Below are positions 1 to 5,590 of a stretch of DNA of 5,590 nucleotides, in pieces. The notes beneath the pieces are model-generated. The model ran no database searches. It was given only the letters and a program-made list of their open reading frames with translations, and was not told the DNA's origin. The position numbers were made by a program, and so were the translations under genes. The DNA is from Shewanellaceae bacterium (GTDB lineage: Bacteria > Pseudomonadota > Gammaproteobacteria > Enterobacterales > Shewanellaceae): positions 1-5,590 of the forward strand of contig JADHND010000112.1 in assembly GCA_016779685.1 (NCBI GenBank), written 5' to 3'. Positions within the stretch are counted from its first letter, which is position 1, and every line of letters starts with the position of its first letter.

Positions 1-64
1 AGAAACTCGGTTACCCTTGCATAATTTGCACCTTTAAACAGAGGCCGATGTGATTAAAGTTAAC

Positions 65-97
65 TGGCCACGCTTACCTTCAAATAAAGCGTGGCTA
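65..97. other. Inverted repeat, possible terminator of an upstream gene
   Basis: GCCACGCTT (67-75) pairs perfectly with AAGCGTGGC (87-95) around an 11-base loop. One G-T and one T-A pair extend the stem to 65 and 97. No T-run follows the stem on either strand, so it is not a canonical intrinsic terminator. It could end transcription of a gene lying before the window. I see no recognisable end of a coding region in 1-60 in any frame, so which gene it would serve is unknown. Confidence 0.35.
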
Positions 98-102
98 CAA
101 AT

Positions 103-116
103 AACCTATACAGGTT
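103..116. other. Palindrome AACCT-N4-AGGTT
   Basis: AACCT (103-107) and AGGTT (112-116) form a perfect 5-base dyad with a 4-base spacer, 95 bases before the start of the barrel gene. The pattern resembles the ACCT-N(2-4)-AGGT operator reported for the E. coli MqsA antitoxin. That is only a motif resemblance: no mqsRA genes are in the window. It may be a protein-binding site or chance. Confidence 0.25.
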
Positions 117-210
117 CTCCCTTCAAAAAAAACATTAAATTTGGTTTATCCTGATCAACCAAGAAATTTTTAACTAAGCTAATTAAATCTTGCATATAAA
201 ATAAAATGCT

Positions 211-1494
211 ATGAAACCTTATTGGCTAATTTTAGGCTTTATTTGGACATCGACCTCTCTCGCGAACCTCTATTCTATGGACGGACAAAACTACGGTACG
301 GGTGGCGTTGGCTTAGTCGGTGCAACGCCAATGAACGGTTATATTCATAATCCGGCCTTAAATGCAGCCTATCAAGACGATGCTGACGATACCTTTTTTT
401 ATATGTCAGTCGGGGCGCAAGTCATTGATACCACCAACACCCAAGAAAATATTCAAATCTTCTCAGAAAAATTTGATACTTCGATTTTAGAACAAACCAG
501 CGCCAACATGGATAGCACCATTGAGGCCTTAAGAATCATTGATGGACAACAGCCCTCAAGCGCAGTCTTAGGTTCGGTGGGCTTAACCTTTAATCATCAA
601 GCCTTGGCCTTAAGCATATTTTATCAAACCAAAGGCTTTGGCTTCATCTATACCGATATCTCAGAAAATGATATCAGCTTTTTAAAGGAGACAGGCGATT
701 TATTCGGTTATCTCGTCAATGAAACCGATCCCATCAAACAGGCGCAAGCGATAACGGATTATCAAACCCAATTTGGGATTCTGCCACAAAATTTTGACAA
801 CTTTTCATTTAGATCGAATTTCACCTTATCCGCTGTTCAAATCAATGAATATGGTATCAATTTTGGCACATCACTAGATGATCCAAAATCACGCTGGCTA
901 TTAGGCATCACCATCAAAAAACAAGAAGTCATCACCTTCAGTTACATTAACACCATCGATGATCAATTTGAGTTTAGCAACATCAACAACGTTCGCGACA
1001 TCAGCGAATATTACGATGGCGCCAATGTCGATGTGGGCTTTCGTTATGAACTTTTTGAAGATTTAATTTACGTCGCGGGTACGATTAACAACTTGTTTTC
1101 TGGACAATATCCCTTACCTTTAAGCAATGGCTACCAAGCTGAATACCAGATTCATCCCGTTATGAACGTTGGGATCGCTTATTTATCAGATTTAATCAAT
1201 GTTGAAATCAATGCTCAAGTCAATCCAGATCAACACTTTGAAGGATTCAAAGGTTATCAAACCTCCCCCATGAATGACGATACCCAAATCGTTAATTTTG
1301 GCGTTGAAGCCCATTTGCTGTTTTGGTTGAAATTAAGAATGGGATATTTTTACGACATCAATCACGTCATCAAAGAACGCTTAACGCTTGGTTTAGGGCT
1401 CTCGCCATTTGACCTGGTGCACATCAATGTCGGCCTCAGCTATAAAGATCTGACCAACTTAACCGCAACGACCAGTGTCGGGATCTCTTTCTAG
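211..1494 (+). CDS. Outer-membrane beta-barrel protein, TraF_2 family ('conjugal transfer protein TraF'-like)
   Basis: This is a secreted outer-membrane protein of 427 residues; its function is unknown. Residues 1-18 look like a signal peptide: a Lys, a hydrophobic core (YWLILGFIW) and a signal peptidase I site, SLA|N, at 18/19. The mature start has a Gly-rich segment (GTGGVG, 29-34) and NPALNA (47-52), both typical as I recall of the Pfam family TraF_2. Alternating strands fill the rest, with family-like late segments such as LGLGLSPFDLVHINVGLSY. The chain ends in a terminal Phe (SVGISF), the usual signature for barrel assembly by BAM. Proteins of this family are often labelled 'conjugal transfer protein TraF', but the thioredoxin-like TraF of the F plasmid is a different protein and no transfer genes are here. 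ATG 211 has only a poor Shine-Dalgarno, and the ATG at 206 is followed at once by a stop in its frame. A TATAAA at 195-200 could be a -10 box but is very close to the start. A FadL-like or other porin is the alternative. Confidence 0.75.
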   Translation: MKPYWLILGFIWTSTSLANLYSMDGQNYGTGGVGLVGATPMNGYIHNPALNAAYQDDADDTFFYMSVGAQVIDTTNTQENIQIFSEKFDTSILEQTSANMDSTIEALRIIDGQQPSSAVLGSVGLTFNHQALALSIFYQTKGFGFIYTDISENDISFLKETGDLFGYLVNETDPIKQAQAITDYQTQFGILPQNFDNFSFRSNFTLSAVQINEYGINFGTSLDDPKSRWLLGITIKKQEVITFSYINTIDDQFEFSNINNVRDISEYYDGANVDVGFRYELFEDLIYVAGTINNLFSGQYPLPLSNGYQAEYQIHPVMNVGIAYLSDLINVEINAQVNPDQHFEGFKGYQTSPMNDDTQIVNFGVEAHLLFWLKLRMGYFYDINHVIKERLTLGLGLSPFDLVHINVGLSYKDLTNLTATTSVGISF

Positions 1495-1549
1495 CCAAAA
1501 ACAACTGTGAATCAAATCAAGGTAGGATTAAATCACATAATTCAGCCTT

Positions 1550-1566
1550 ACATCTTTACAAGATGT
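1550..1566 (+). terminator. Weak hairpin between the barrel gene and infA
   Basis: ACATCTT (1550-1556) pairs perfectly with AAGATGT (1560-1566) around a 3-base loop and is followed by TTTAAATT. It lies 55 bases after the barrel gene's stop. The stem is AT-rich and the T-tract is short, so any termination would be weak. It also overlaps a possible -35 (TTTACA, 1555-1560) for infA, so it may simply be part of that promoter region. Confidence 0.3.
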
Positions 1567-1572
1567 TTAAAT

Positions 1573-1606
1573 TGGGGCAGTATAGCCTGCTTAAACTTCA
1601 TATAAA
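1573..1606 (+). promoter_or_regulatory. Candidate infA promoter region
   Basis: The best -10-like box is TATAAA at 1601-1606 (five of six consensus bases), 41 bases before the infA start. No -35 at normal spacing is good: TTGGGG (1573-1578) is 22 bases away. A second possibility is TTTACA (1555-1560) with TATAGC (1581-1586), 20 bases apart. Two dyads (1598-1616 and 1618-1627) overlap or follow this region. The assignment is tentative. Confidence 0.3.
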
Positions 1607-1647
1607 CACTATATGACCGAAATTTCGCAATATGAGATATAGGATTC

Positions 1648-1866
1648 ATGGCAAAAGAAGACAATATTGAGCTTCAAGGTACCGTCCTTGAAACACTTCC
1701 TAACACAACTTTTCGCGTTGAGCTAGAAAATGGCCACATCGTGACGGCTCACATTTCTGGAAGAATGCGCAAGAATTACATTCGCATTTTAACTGGGGAT
1801 AAAGTCACCATTCAAATGACACCTTACGATATCAAAAAAGGACGTATCGTCTTCAGAGCACGATAA
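1648..1866 (+). CDS. infA: Translation initiation factor IF-1
   Basis: IF-1 binds the A site of the 30S ribosomal subunit and works with IF-2 and IF-3 to place initiator tRNA. The 72-residue length equals that of the E. coli protein, and the sequence is near-identical to it as I remember. It consists of one S1-like OB fold: MAKEDNIELQGTVLE at the start, the central FRVELENGH and GRMRKNYIRILTGDKV segments that contact rRNA, and the closing KGRIVFRAR. ATG 1648 is preceded by AGGA at 1641-1644, a short 3-base spacing. The gene converges on clpA, as in E. coli and Pseudomonas. In those species aat (and ate in Pseudomonas) sit on the other side of infA; here the neighbour is the barrel gene. The leader contains two dyads that could affect its expression. 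Confidence 0.98.
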   Translation: MAKEDNIELQGTVLETLPNTTFRVELENGHIVTAHISGRMRKNYIRILTGDKVTIQMTPYDIKKGRIVFRAR

Positions 1867-1881
1867 AATCCATCCTTATCT

Positions 1882-1939
1882 CGGCATCGCAATTTGATTC
1901 AATCGTCGTGACCATGATGATGCCGCTCAGACTGTGCGG
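1882..1939. other. Overlapping dyads downstream of infA
   Basis: CGGCATC (1882-1888) pairs perfectly with GATGCCG (1919-1925). A second hairpin, CCGC-T-CA (1923-1929) with TG-T-GCGG (1933-1939), carries one T-T mismatch and shares bases 1923-1925 with the first. The two structures are therefore mutually exclusive in part. No T-run follows either. They may belong to the infA 3' untranslated region or to a small structured transcript; no coding potential is evident. Confidence 0.35.
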
Positions 1940-1956
1940 TCGTTACAAGCATTTCA

Positions 1957-1991
1957 CCGTACCGACAAGTGGCTCCCTGCAATCGGTACGG
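1957..1991 (+). terminator. Probable infA transcription terminator hairpin
   Basis: CCGTACCGA (1957-1965) pairs perfectly over 9 bases with TCGGTACGG (1983-1991), with a 17-base loop. The sequence after the stem is GGAATTCATTTTAT, so there is a short T-rich stretch but it is displaced by several bases. It lies about 90 bases after the infA stop, in the convergent gap with clpA. The strong stem supports an end of transcription; the long loop and offset T-tract make an intrinsic mechanism uncertain. Confidence 0.4.
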
Positions 1992-2040
1992 GAATTCATT
2001 TTATAACTGTGTCTGTTCCACCCAGAAAACCGTTATCATC

Positions 2041-2070
2041 CATAGCGCATTGGTCAGCCCAATGGCTATG
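2041..2070 (-). terminator. Probable clpA terminator hairpin overlapping the stop codon
   Basis: CATAGC-(G)-CATTGG (2041-2053) pairs with CCAATG-GCTATG (2059-2070). This gives 12 base pairs with one bulged G and a 5-base loop. The clpA stop codon (TAG on the - strand, 2066-2068) lies inside the stem. Reading out of clpA, the stem is followed by GATGATAACGGTTTTCTGG, so the T-run starts about 11 bases late. It may terminate the clpSA transcript or protect its 3' end from exonucleases. Confidence 0.45.
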
Positions 2071-4327
2071 ACAGCGTCGGCGTAGACGCTTTGACCACGT
2101 AATCTAACACAAAGTCAGCATCTTTCACGGTTACCGTGACTTGCCCGCCTTTATTGAGTTGACCAAATAGAATCTCATTCGCCAAGGGGCGTTTAATGTA
2201 CTCTTTAACAATGCGAGCCATGGGGCGTGCCCCCATCGCAGGATCAAAGCCTCGTTCAGCGAGCAATTGACGCGCCTTATCATCCACTATCAGAGTGATA
2301 TTTTTATCACTTAACGTCGCTTCCAATTCTAATAAGAATTTGTCAACAACCTTCTCTATCACGTTCATATCCAAATTATTAAACCAAATGATAGAGTCCA
2401 ACCGGTTTCTAAACTCAGGTGAAAAGACTCGGTTCACTTCAGCCATGGCATCATGCGAGTGATCTTGTGTTTTAAAGCCAATTGACTTTTTCACAGTTTC
2501 TAGCACGCCGGCATTGGTGGTCATGACGACAATGACATTTCTAAAATCGGCTTGGCGTCCATTGTTGTCGGTTAACTTACCGTGATCCATCACCTGTAAC
2601 AACAGGTTGTATACATCTGAGTGGGCTTTTTCAATCTCATCTAAAAGCACGATGCTATGGGGTTGTTTAATCACAGCATCGGTGAGCAAGCCGCCTTGAT
2701 CATATCCCACATACCCCGGAGGCGCACCAATCAATCTGGAGACGGTATGACTTTCCATGTATTCTGACATGTCGAAACGAATTAACTCAATGCCGAGCAA
2801 TTTCGCTAACTGAGACGTCACTTCCGTTTTCCCAACACCAGTCGGGCCGGAAAATAAAAAACTACCGACAGGTTTGACTTGATCCGAAAGACCACTGCGT
2901 GCAAGACGAATGGCGGCTGTGAGGGTATTAATCGCTTCATCTTGACCATAAACCATCATGCGCAGATCTCGTCCTAAGTTTTTCAACACTTCCATATCAG
3001 ACATCGAAACTGATTTTTCAGGGATACGCGCCATTTTGGCAATGATCACCTCAATGTCGGCTTCATTCACCGTTTTACGGCGACGATGAGCCGGCATTAA
3101 ACCTATACGAGCGCCGGCTTCGTCGATGACATCGATTGCCTTATCAGGTAGCCGCCTTTCATTGATATATTTCGATGACAGGCGAGCAGCTGCGACCAGT
3201 GCCATGTTGGTGTACTTTATTTTATGGAATTCTTCGTACTTGAATTTTAAACCTTGTAAAATTTTAACCGTGCTGTCAACGCTCGGCTCCTCAACATCAA
3301 TTTTTTGGAATCGACGCGCCAGTGCTCGATCTTTTTCAAACACACCTTGAAACTCTTGATATGTCGTCGCACCGATGCAACGCAGGGTTCCGTTCGATAA
3401 CAATGGCTTAAGTAAATTAGAAGCATCCATCATCCCACCTGATGCAGCGCCTGCACCAATGATAGTGTGGATTTCATCGATAAATAAAATGGCCGTTGGA
3501 TCTTGATCCAGTTGTTTTAATACGCTTTTAAAACGCTTTTCAAAGTCACCCCGATACTTGGTGCCTGCTAGTAAAGCGCCTAAATCTAGCGCGTATACGA
3601 TAGAATCTTGGATAATTTCGGGTGCCGCTTGATTCACAATGCGATACGCTAAACCTTCAGCTAAGGCAGTTTTACCCACGCCCGCATCCCCTACAAACAA
3701 AGGGTTGTTTTTGCGGCGGCGACACAAGACCTGAACACAGCGTTCAACTTCACTTTCGCGACCAATGATGGGATCGACTTTGCCATCTTCAACTTGCCGG
3801 TTTAAGTTGACTGCATACAAAGACAAAGGACTTTCTTTGTTGTCATCAGCCTCATGTTCATCGGATGACACTTCATTGTTGCTGTCGTCGTCTTGCTTAG
3901 AGACCCCATGAGAAATATAATTTACCACATCTAAGCGTGATACCTCACAACGCCGTAAAAGATAAACCGCTTGCGATTCTTGTTCACTGAAAATAGCAAC
4001 CAATACATTGGCGCCATTGACTTCAGTATTACCAGAGGATTGCACATGGAATACCGCTCGCTGTAACACCCGTTGGAAGCCCAATGTTGGTTGTGTTTCA
4101 CGGTTACTTTCATTTAATGGCAGGCGAGGTGTGGTTTGTTCTACAAATTCCTTAATCTCTAATTTTAATTTCTGAATATTAGCACCACAGGCGTAAAGAG
4201 CTTGTTGAGCTGCAGAGTTTTCTAGTAAAGCTAACAACAAGTGCTCAACAGTCATGAATTCATGTCTAGCGTCTTTTGCTTGTAGAAAAGCTCTATTTAA
4301 CGTCATTTCAAGATCTTTATTTAACAT
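2066..4327 (-). CDS. clpA: ATP-dependent Clp protease ATP-binding subunit ClpA
   Basis: ClpA is a hexameric AAA+ unfoldase that unfolds substrates and threads them into the ClpP chamber in the cytoplasm. At 753 residues it is close to E. coli ClpA (758). Residues 1-142 form the N domain that binds ClpS and substrates. An acidic linker follows (about 145-166). D1 carries Walker A GDAGVGKT (213-220), the pore loop KYRG (257-260), Walker B ILFIDE (280-285), sensor-1 GATT (319-322) and arginine-finger ARRF (337-340). D2 carries Walker A GPTGVGKT (494-501), the pore loop GYVG (538-541), Walker B IVLLDE (559-564) and sensor-2 GARP (699-702). The ClpP-docking loop is IGF (616-618); E. coli ClpA has IGL and ClpX has IGF, so docking should work. 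No key residue is missing. ATG 4327 follows GAGGA (4338-4334) at good spacing. It starts 18 bases after the clpS stop, implying one operon. clpP lies elsewhere. Confidence 0.98.
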   Translation of the reverse strand: MLNKDLEMTLNRAFLQAKDARHEFMTVEHLLLALLENSAAQQALYACGANIQKLKLEIKEFVEQTTPRLPLNESNRETQPTLGFQRVLQRAVFHVQSSGNTEVNGANVLVAIFSEQESQAVYLLRRCEVSRLDVVNYISHGVSKQDDDSNNEVSSDEHEADDNKESPLSLYAVNLNRQVEDGKVDPIIGRESEVERCVQVLCRRRKNNPLFVGDAGVGKTALAEGLAYRIVNQAAPEIIQDSIVYALDLGALLAGTKYRGDFEKRFKSVLKQLDQDPTAILFIDEIHTIIGAGAASGGMMDASNLLKPLLSNGTLRCIGATTYQEFQGVFEKDRALARRFQKIDVEEPSVDSTVKILQGLKFKYEEFHKIKYTNMALVAAARLSSKYINERRLPDKAIDVIDEAGARIGLMPAHRRRKTVNEADIEVIIAKMARIPEKSVSMSDMEVLKNLGRDLRMMVYGQDEAINTLTAAIRLARSGLSDQVKPVGSFLFSGPTGVGKTEVTSQLAKLLGIELIRFDMSEYMESHTVSRLIGAPPGYVGYDQGGLLTDAVIKQPHSIVLLDEIEKAHSDVYNLLLQVMDHGKLTDNNGRQADFRNVIVVMTTNAGVLETVKKSIGFKTQDHSHDAMAEVNRVFSPEFRNRLDSIIWFNNLDMNVIEKVVDKFLLELEATLSDKNITLIVDDKARQLLAERGFDPAMGARPMARIVKEYIKRPLANEILFGQLNKGGQVTVTVKDADFVLDYVVKASTPTLS

Positions 4328-4345
4328 CTCTTTTCCTCGCTATCT

Positions 4346-4663
4346 CTACTGTGCCTGCTCAATGGAACAAAGTAATGGATGTTGGTGTTCTCTCGCAAAA
4401 CTATTGGTAATATCACACTTGGTTTCAGCTATGTCTCTGGAGTAAACACCGCAAATCGCTTTGCCATGGTGATGTATTTTAAGCATGACCTGTTGCGCTT
4501 GCTCCTCATCCATGGAAAAGAACTTTCGTAAAACCTCCACTACAAAATCCATCGGCGTATAATCATCATTATTTAGGACGACCTTGTAAAAATTTGGGAC
4601 TTTTAAAGCCTCTTTTTCGACCACTTGTTCGTTTTTTTCTTGCACATCATAGACATGACTCAT
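4346..4663 (-). CDS. clpS: ATP-dependent Clp protease adaptor ClpS
   Basis: ClpS recognises N-end-rule degrons (Leu, Phe, Tyr or Trp at the N terminus) and hands the substrate to ClpA; it also blocks some other ClpAP substrates. With the start at ATG 4663 the protein is 105 residues, against 106 in E. coli. The N-degron pocket is intact: N32-D33-D34-Y35-T36-P37-M38, including the gating Met38, then M60, I63 and H64, and LL at 97-98. The unstructured N-terminal arm, which is inserted into ClpA, is present (about 1-21). I chose 4663 over an in-frame TTG at 4690. It has AAGGA at good spacing on the - strand, and the TTG would add nine residues absent from the E. coli protein. clpA follows after 18 bases, so substrate adaptor and unfoldase are made together. 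In E. coli, Aat supplies some N-end-rule substrates; aat is not in this window. Confidence 0.97.
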   Translation of the reverse strand: MSHVYDVQEKNEQVVEKEALKVPNFYKVVLNNDDYTPMDFVVEVLRKFFSMDEEQAQQVMLKIHHHGKAICGVYSRDIAETKCDITNSFAREHQHPLLCSIEQAQ

Positions 4664-4743
4664 TATTTTTTCCTTTTTCTCCGGCTGCAATCAACCCAAA
4701 TTAACATTTATTTAAAAAATTAAACATTTTTTTTAAATTTTTC

Positions 4744-4770
4744 TTGACTTATTCTCTGTGTAATTACATT
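4744..4770 (+). promoter_or_regulatory. Candidate cspD promoter
   Basis: TTGACT (4744-4749) is a five-of-six match to the -35 consensus. The nearest -10-like box is TACATT (4765-4770), four of six, at a short 15-base spacing. An AT-rich tract lies just upstream (4702-4742) and could act as an UP element. This would give a cspD leader of roughly 65 bases containing the 4780-4800 hairpin. No equally good promoter for clpS was found on the - strand in the same region. Confidence 0.35.
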
Positions 4771-4779
4771 CTGATCTAA

Positions 4780-4800
4780 GCTTAAAATAACATTTTAAGC
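4780..4800. promoter_or_regulatory. Perfect 9-base dyad in the cspD leader
   Basis: GCTTAAAAT (4780-4788) and ATTTTAAGC (4792-4800) are perfect inverted repeats around AAC. The dyad ends 41 bases before the cspD start and falls downstream of the candidate promoter. It could form a hairpin in the cspD mRNA leader or be a binding site for a dimeric regulator. No T-run follows, so it is not a terminator. Confidence 0.5.
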
Positions 4801-4841
4801 AAATACACTCATTATTTAATATTGAAAAAGGAAGTGGAAGT

Positions 4842-5054
4842 ATGACACAAGGAACCGTCAAATGGTTTAACAACGCGAAAGGATTTGGCTTTATTTGTCC
4901 AGAAGGTGGTGGTGATGATGTTTTTGCTCACTACTCAACTATTCAAATGGAGGGGTACCGTACTTTGAAAGCAGGTCAACCTGTTTCATATGAAGTCATC
5001 GATGGCCCTAAAGGCAAGCATGCTTCATCCATCAATCCGTTATTTGAATCCTAA
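4842..5054 (+). CDS. cspD: Cold-shock-domain protein CspD
   Basis: This is a single-domain cold-shock protein of 70 residues that binds single-stranded nucleic acid through an OB fold. RNP1 is KGFGFI (13-18) and RNP2 is DVFAHY (26-31). The stacking aromatics W8, F9, F15, F17, F28 and H30 are all present. NNAKGFGFICPEGGGDD and YSTIQMEGYRTLKAGQ match E. coli CspD far better than the CspA group, and the position divergent from clpS also fits CspD. In E. coli CspD is made in stationary phase or slow growth, is toxic when overproduced by blocking replication, and is degraded by Lon; whether this one behaves the same is inference. It is four residues shorter than the E. coli protein (74) and lacks its Val/Ala-rich tail. 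ATG 4842 is preceded by AAGGA (4828-4832), nine bases away. A terminator follows directly, so it is probably transcribed alone. Confidence 0.93.
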   Translation: MTQGTVKWFNNAKGFGFICPEGGGDDVFAHYSTIQMEGYRTLKAGQPVSYEVIDGPKGKHASSINPLFES

Positions 5055-5081
5055 GACATCTGAATTTTCAATTGGATAAAC

Positions 5082-5113
5082 AAAATCCGAAACCATGATG
5101 GTCTCGGATTTTT
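5082..5113 (+). terminator. Intrinsic terminator of cspD
   Basis: ATCCGA (5085-5090) pairs with TCGGAT (5104-5109). After one A-C mismatch, ACCA (5092-5095) pairs with TGGT (5099-5102) around a 3-base loop. A-T pairs extend the base outward. TTTTT (5109-5113) follows at once. It starts 27 bases after the cspD stop. The A-run on the left side would give a T-run on the other strand, so it could work in both directions. Confidence 0.85.
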
Positions 5114-5204
5114 AACAACTGAGCGCTCTAAAATCACGCTGTTCAGCCCATCATTCAGCCTCCTGTTACCCCCCCCTTAACGAAGGTTAGCTCTGGTGCA
5201 ATAG

Positions 5205-5233
5205 TGGCATCTAAAGTCTCATTGTGGTAAAAT
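5205..5233 (+). promoter_or_regulatory. Candidate extended -10 promoter for mnmA
   Basis: TGG-TAAAAT (5225-5233) is an extended -10 motif: TG, one base, then a five-of-six -10 box. A poor -35, TGGCAT (5205-5210), lies 17 bases upstream of it, which an extended -10 can tolerate. Transcription would start near 5240 and give a leader of about 33 bases. No strong Shine-Dalgarno lies before the mnmA ATG. Confidence 0.4.
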
Positions 5234-5272
5234 AATTGCTTTGATAACCCCATTACCGATAGTACCCTGCAT

Positions 5273-5590
5273 ATGAAATCTAGCGACTTATCTGCTGCCC
5301 CTAAAAAAGTCATCGTTGGCATGTCTGGCGGCGTTGATTCCTCCGTATCGGCTTACCTCTTACTGGAACAAGGCTACTGCGTTGAAGGCCTGTTCATGAA
5401 AAACTGGGAAGAAGACGACACCGACGAATATTGTGCTGCCTCTCAGGACTTAGCCGATGCTCAAGCCGTCTGCGCTAAGCTCGGGATTCCGCTACACACC
5501 ATCAATTTTGCGGCTGAGTACTGGGATCGGGTGTTTGAATACTTTTTGCAAGAATACCGTGCGGGGCGCACCCCCAACCCAGATATCATG
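5273..5590 (+). CDS. mnmA: tRNA-uridine 2-sulfurtransferase MnmA, N-terminal part (cut by the window end)
   Basis: MnmA (formerly TrmU) adenylates U34 of the Lys, Glu and Gln tRNAs and replaces its 2-oxygen with sulfur delivered by the Tus relay. The 106 codons in the window remain open to the last base; the E. coli protein has 368 residues. The PP-loop SGGVDSS (18-24) binds ATP. MKNWEEDD (42-49), LADAQAVC (60-67), FAAEYWD (79-85) and GRTPNPD (98-104) match E. coli closely. D104 corresponds to the catalytic Asp99 of E. coli. The nucleophilic Cys (E. coli Cys102) would be residue 107, the first codon after the window, so it cannot be seen here. ATG 5273 is the only plausible start: it places the PP-loop five residues further from the start than in E. 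coli, and no other start codon in frame lies just upstream. Confidence 0.97.
   Translation, partial: MKSSDLSAAPKKVIVGMSGGVDSSVSAYLLLEQGYCVEGLFMKNWEEDDTDEYCAASQDLADAQAVCAKLGIPLHTINFAAEYWDRVFEYFLQEYRAGRTPNPDIM

Noticed and set aside
211..1494. Conjugation or type IV secretion component, as the family label suggests
   Set aside because: The F-plasmid TraF is a thioredoxin-like periplasmic protein; this sequence has barrel features, no CXXC motif, and no transfer genes nearby.
1943..1999. Tiny reading frame on the - strand of about 18 codons
   Set aside because: It lies across the 1957-1991 hairpin, has no convincing ribosome binding site and resembles nothing I recognise.
1867..2065. Serine tRNA gene (serW position in E. 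coli)
   Set aside because: Neither strand shows a T-arm GGTTC-type motif or a cloverleaf; the hairpins present do not fit a tRNA.
3126..3350. Open frame of 74 codons on the + strand
   Set aside because: Lies wholly inside clpA on the opposite strand; no family resemblance and no Shine-Dalgarno. It is a shadow of a conserved gene.
3931..4113. Open frame of 60 codons on the - strand
   Set aside because: Alternative frame within the N-domain part of clpA, with no recognisable features.
4254..4445. Open frame of 63 codons on the + strand
   Set aside because: Antisense to the clpA start and the clpS end, both strongly conserved genes; no supporting signals.
4632..4638. A7 run on the coding strand of clpS as a frameshift site
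   Set aside because: It sits in the variable N-terminal arm, the normal frame gives a full-length ClpS, and no stimulatory structure or sensible alternative product is seen.
4664..4690. Longer clpS from a TTG start at 4690
   Set aside because: It would add nine residues not found in E. coli ClpS and would make the Shine-Dalgarno of ATG 4663 part of the coding region.

Overview
The window reads as a housekeeping stretch of a moderately AT-rich gammaproteobacterial chromosome. The block of infA convergent with clpA, then clpS, then cspD divergent from clpS, is a well-known gammaproteobacterial arrangement, and the InfA, ClpA, ClpS, CspD and MnmA proteins all look close to the E. coli versions as I remember them. 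The genus cannot be fixed from this sequence. No sign of phage, insertion sequence, CRISPR or plasmid machinery was seen.

Layout. Positions 1-210 are non-coding as far as I can tell and hold two short inverted repeats. A 427-residue outer-membrane beta-barrel protein of the family named TraF_2 follows on the + strand (211-1494), then translation initiation factor IF-1 (infA, 1648-1866, +). A structured intergenic region of about 200 bases separates infA from the converging clpA (2066-4327, -). The clpS gene (4346-4663, -) lies 18 bases upstream of clpA and very probably shares its transcript. A very AT-rich divergent promoter region (4664-4841) separates clpS from cspD (4842-5054, +), which ends in a clear intrinsic terminator. 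After a 218-base gap, mnmA starts at 5273 (+) and runs off the window end.

How the genes work together. ClpS delivers N-degron substrates to the ClpA unfoldase, which feeds the ClpP protease (not encoded here). CspD is a single-stranded nucleic-acid-binding cold-shock-fold protein. IF-1 and MnmA serve translation, through initiation and tRNA wobble-uridine 2-thiolation. The barrel protein is the only gene with no obvious link to these, and the only one whose function I cannot assign.

I found no convincing new multi-gene system. The points that most deserve a second look are the barrel gene beside infA, the dyad in the cspD leader, the structured DNA between infA and clpA, and paired dyads just upstream of infA.
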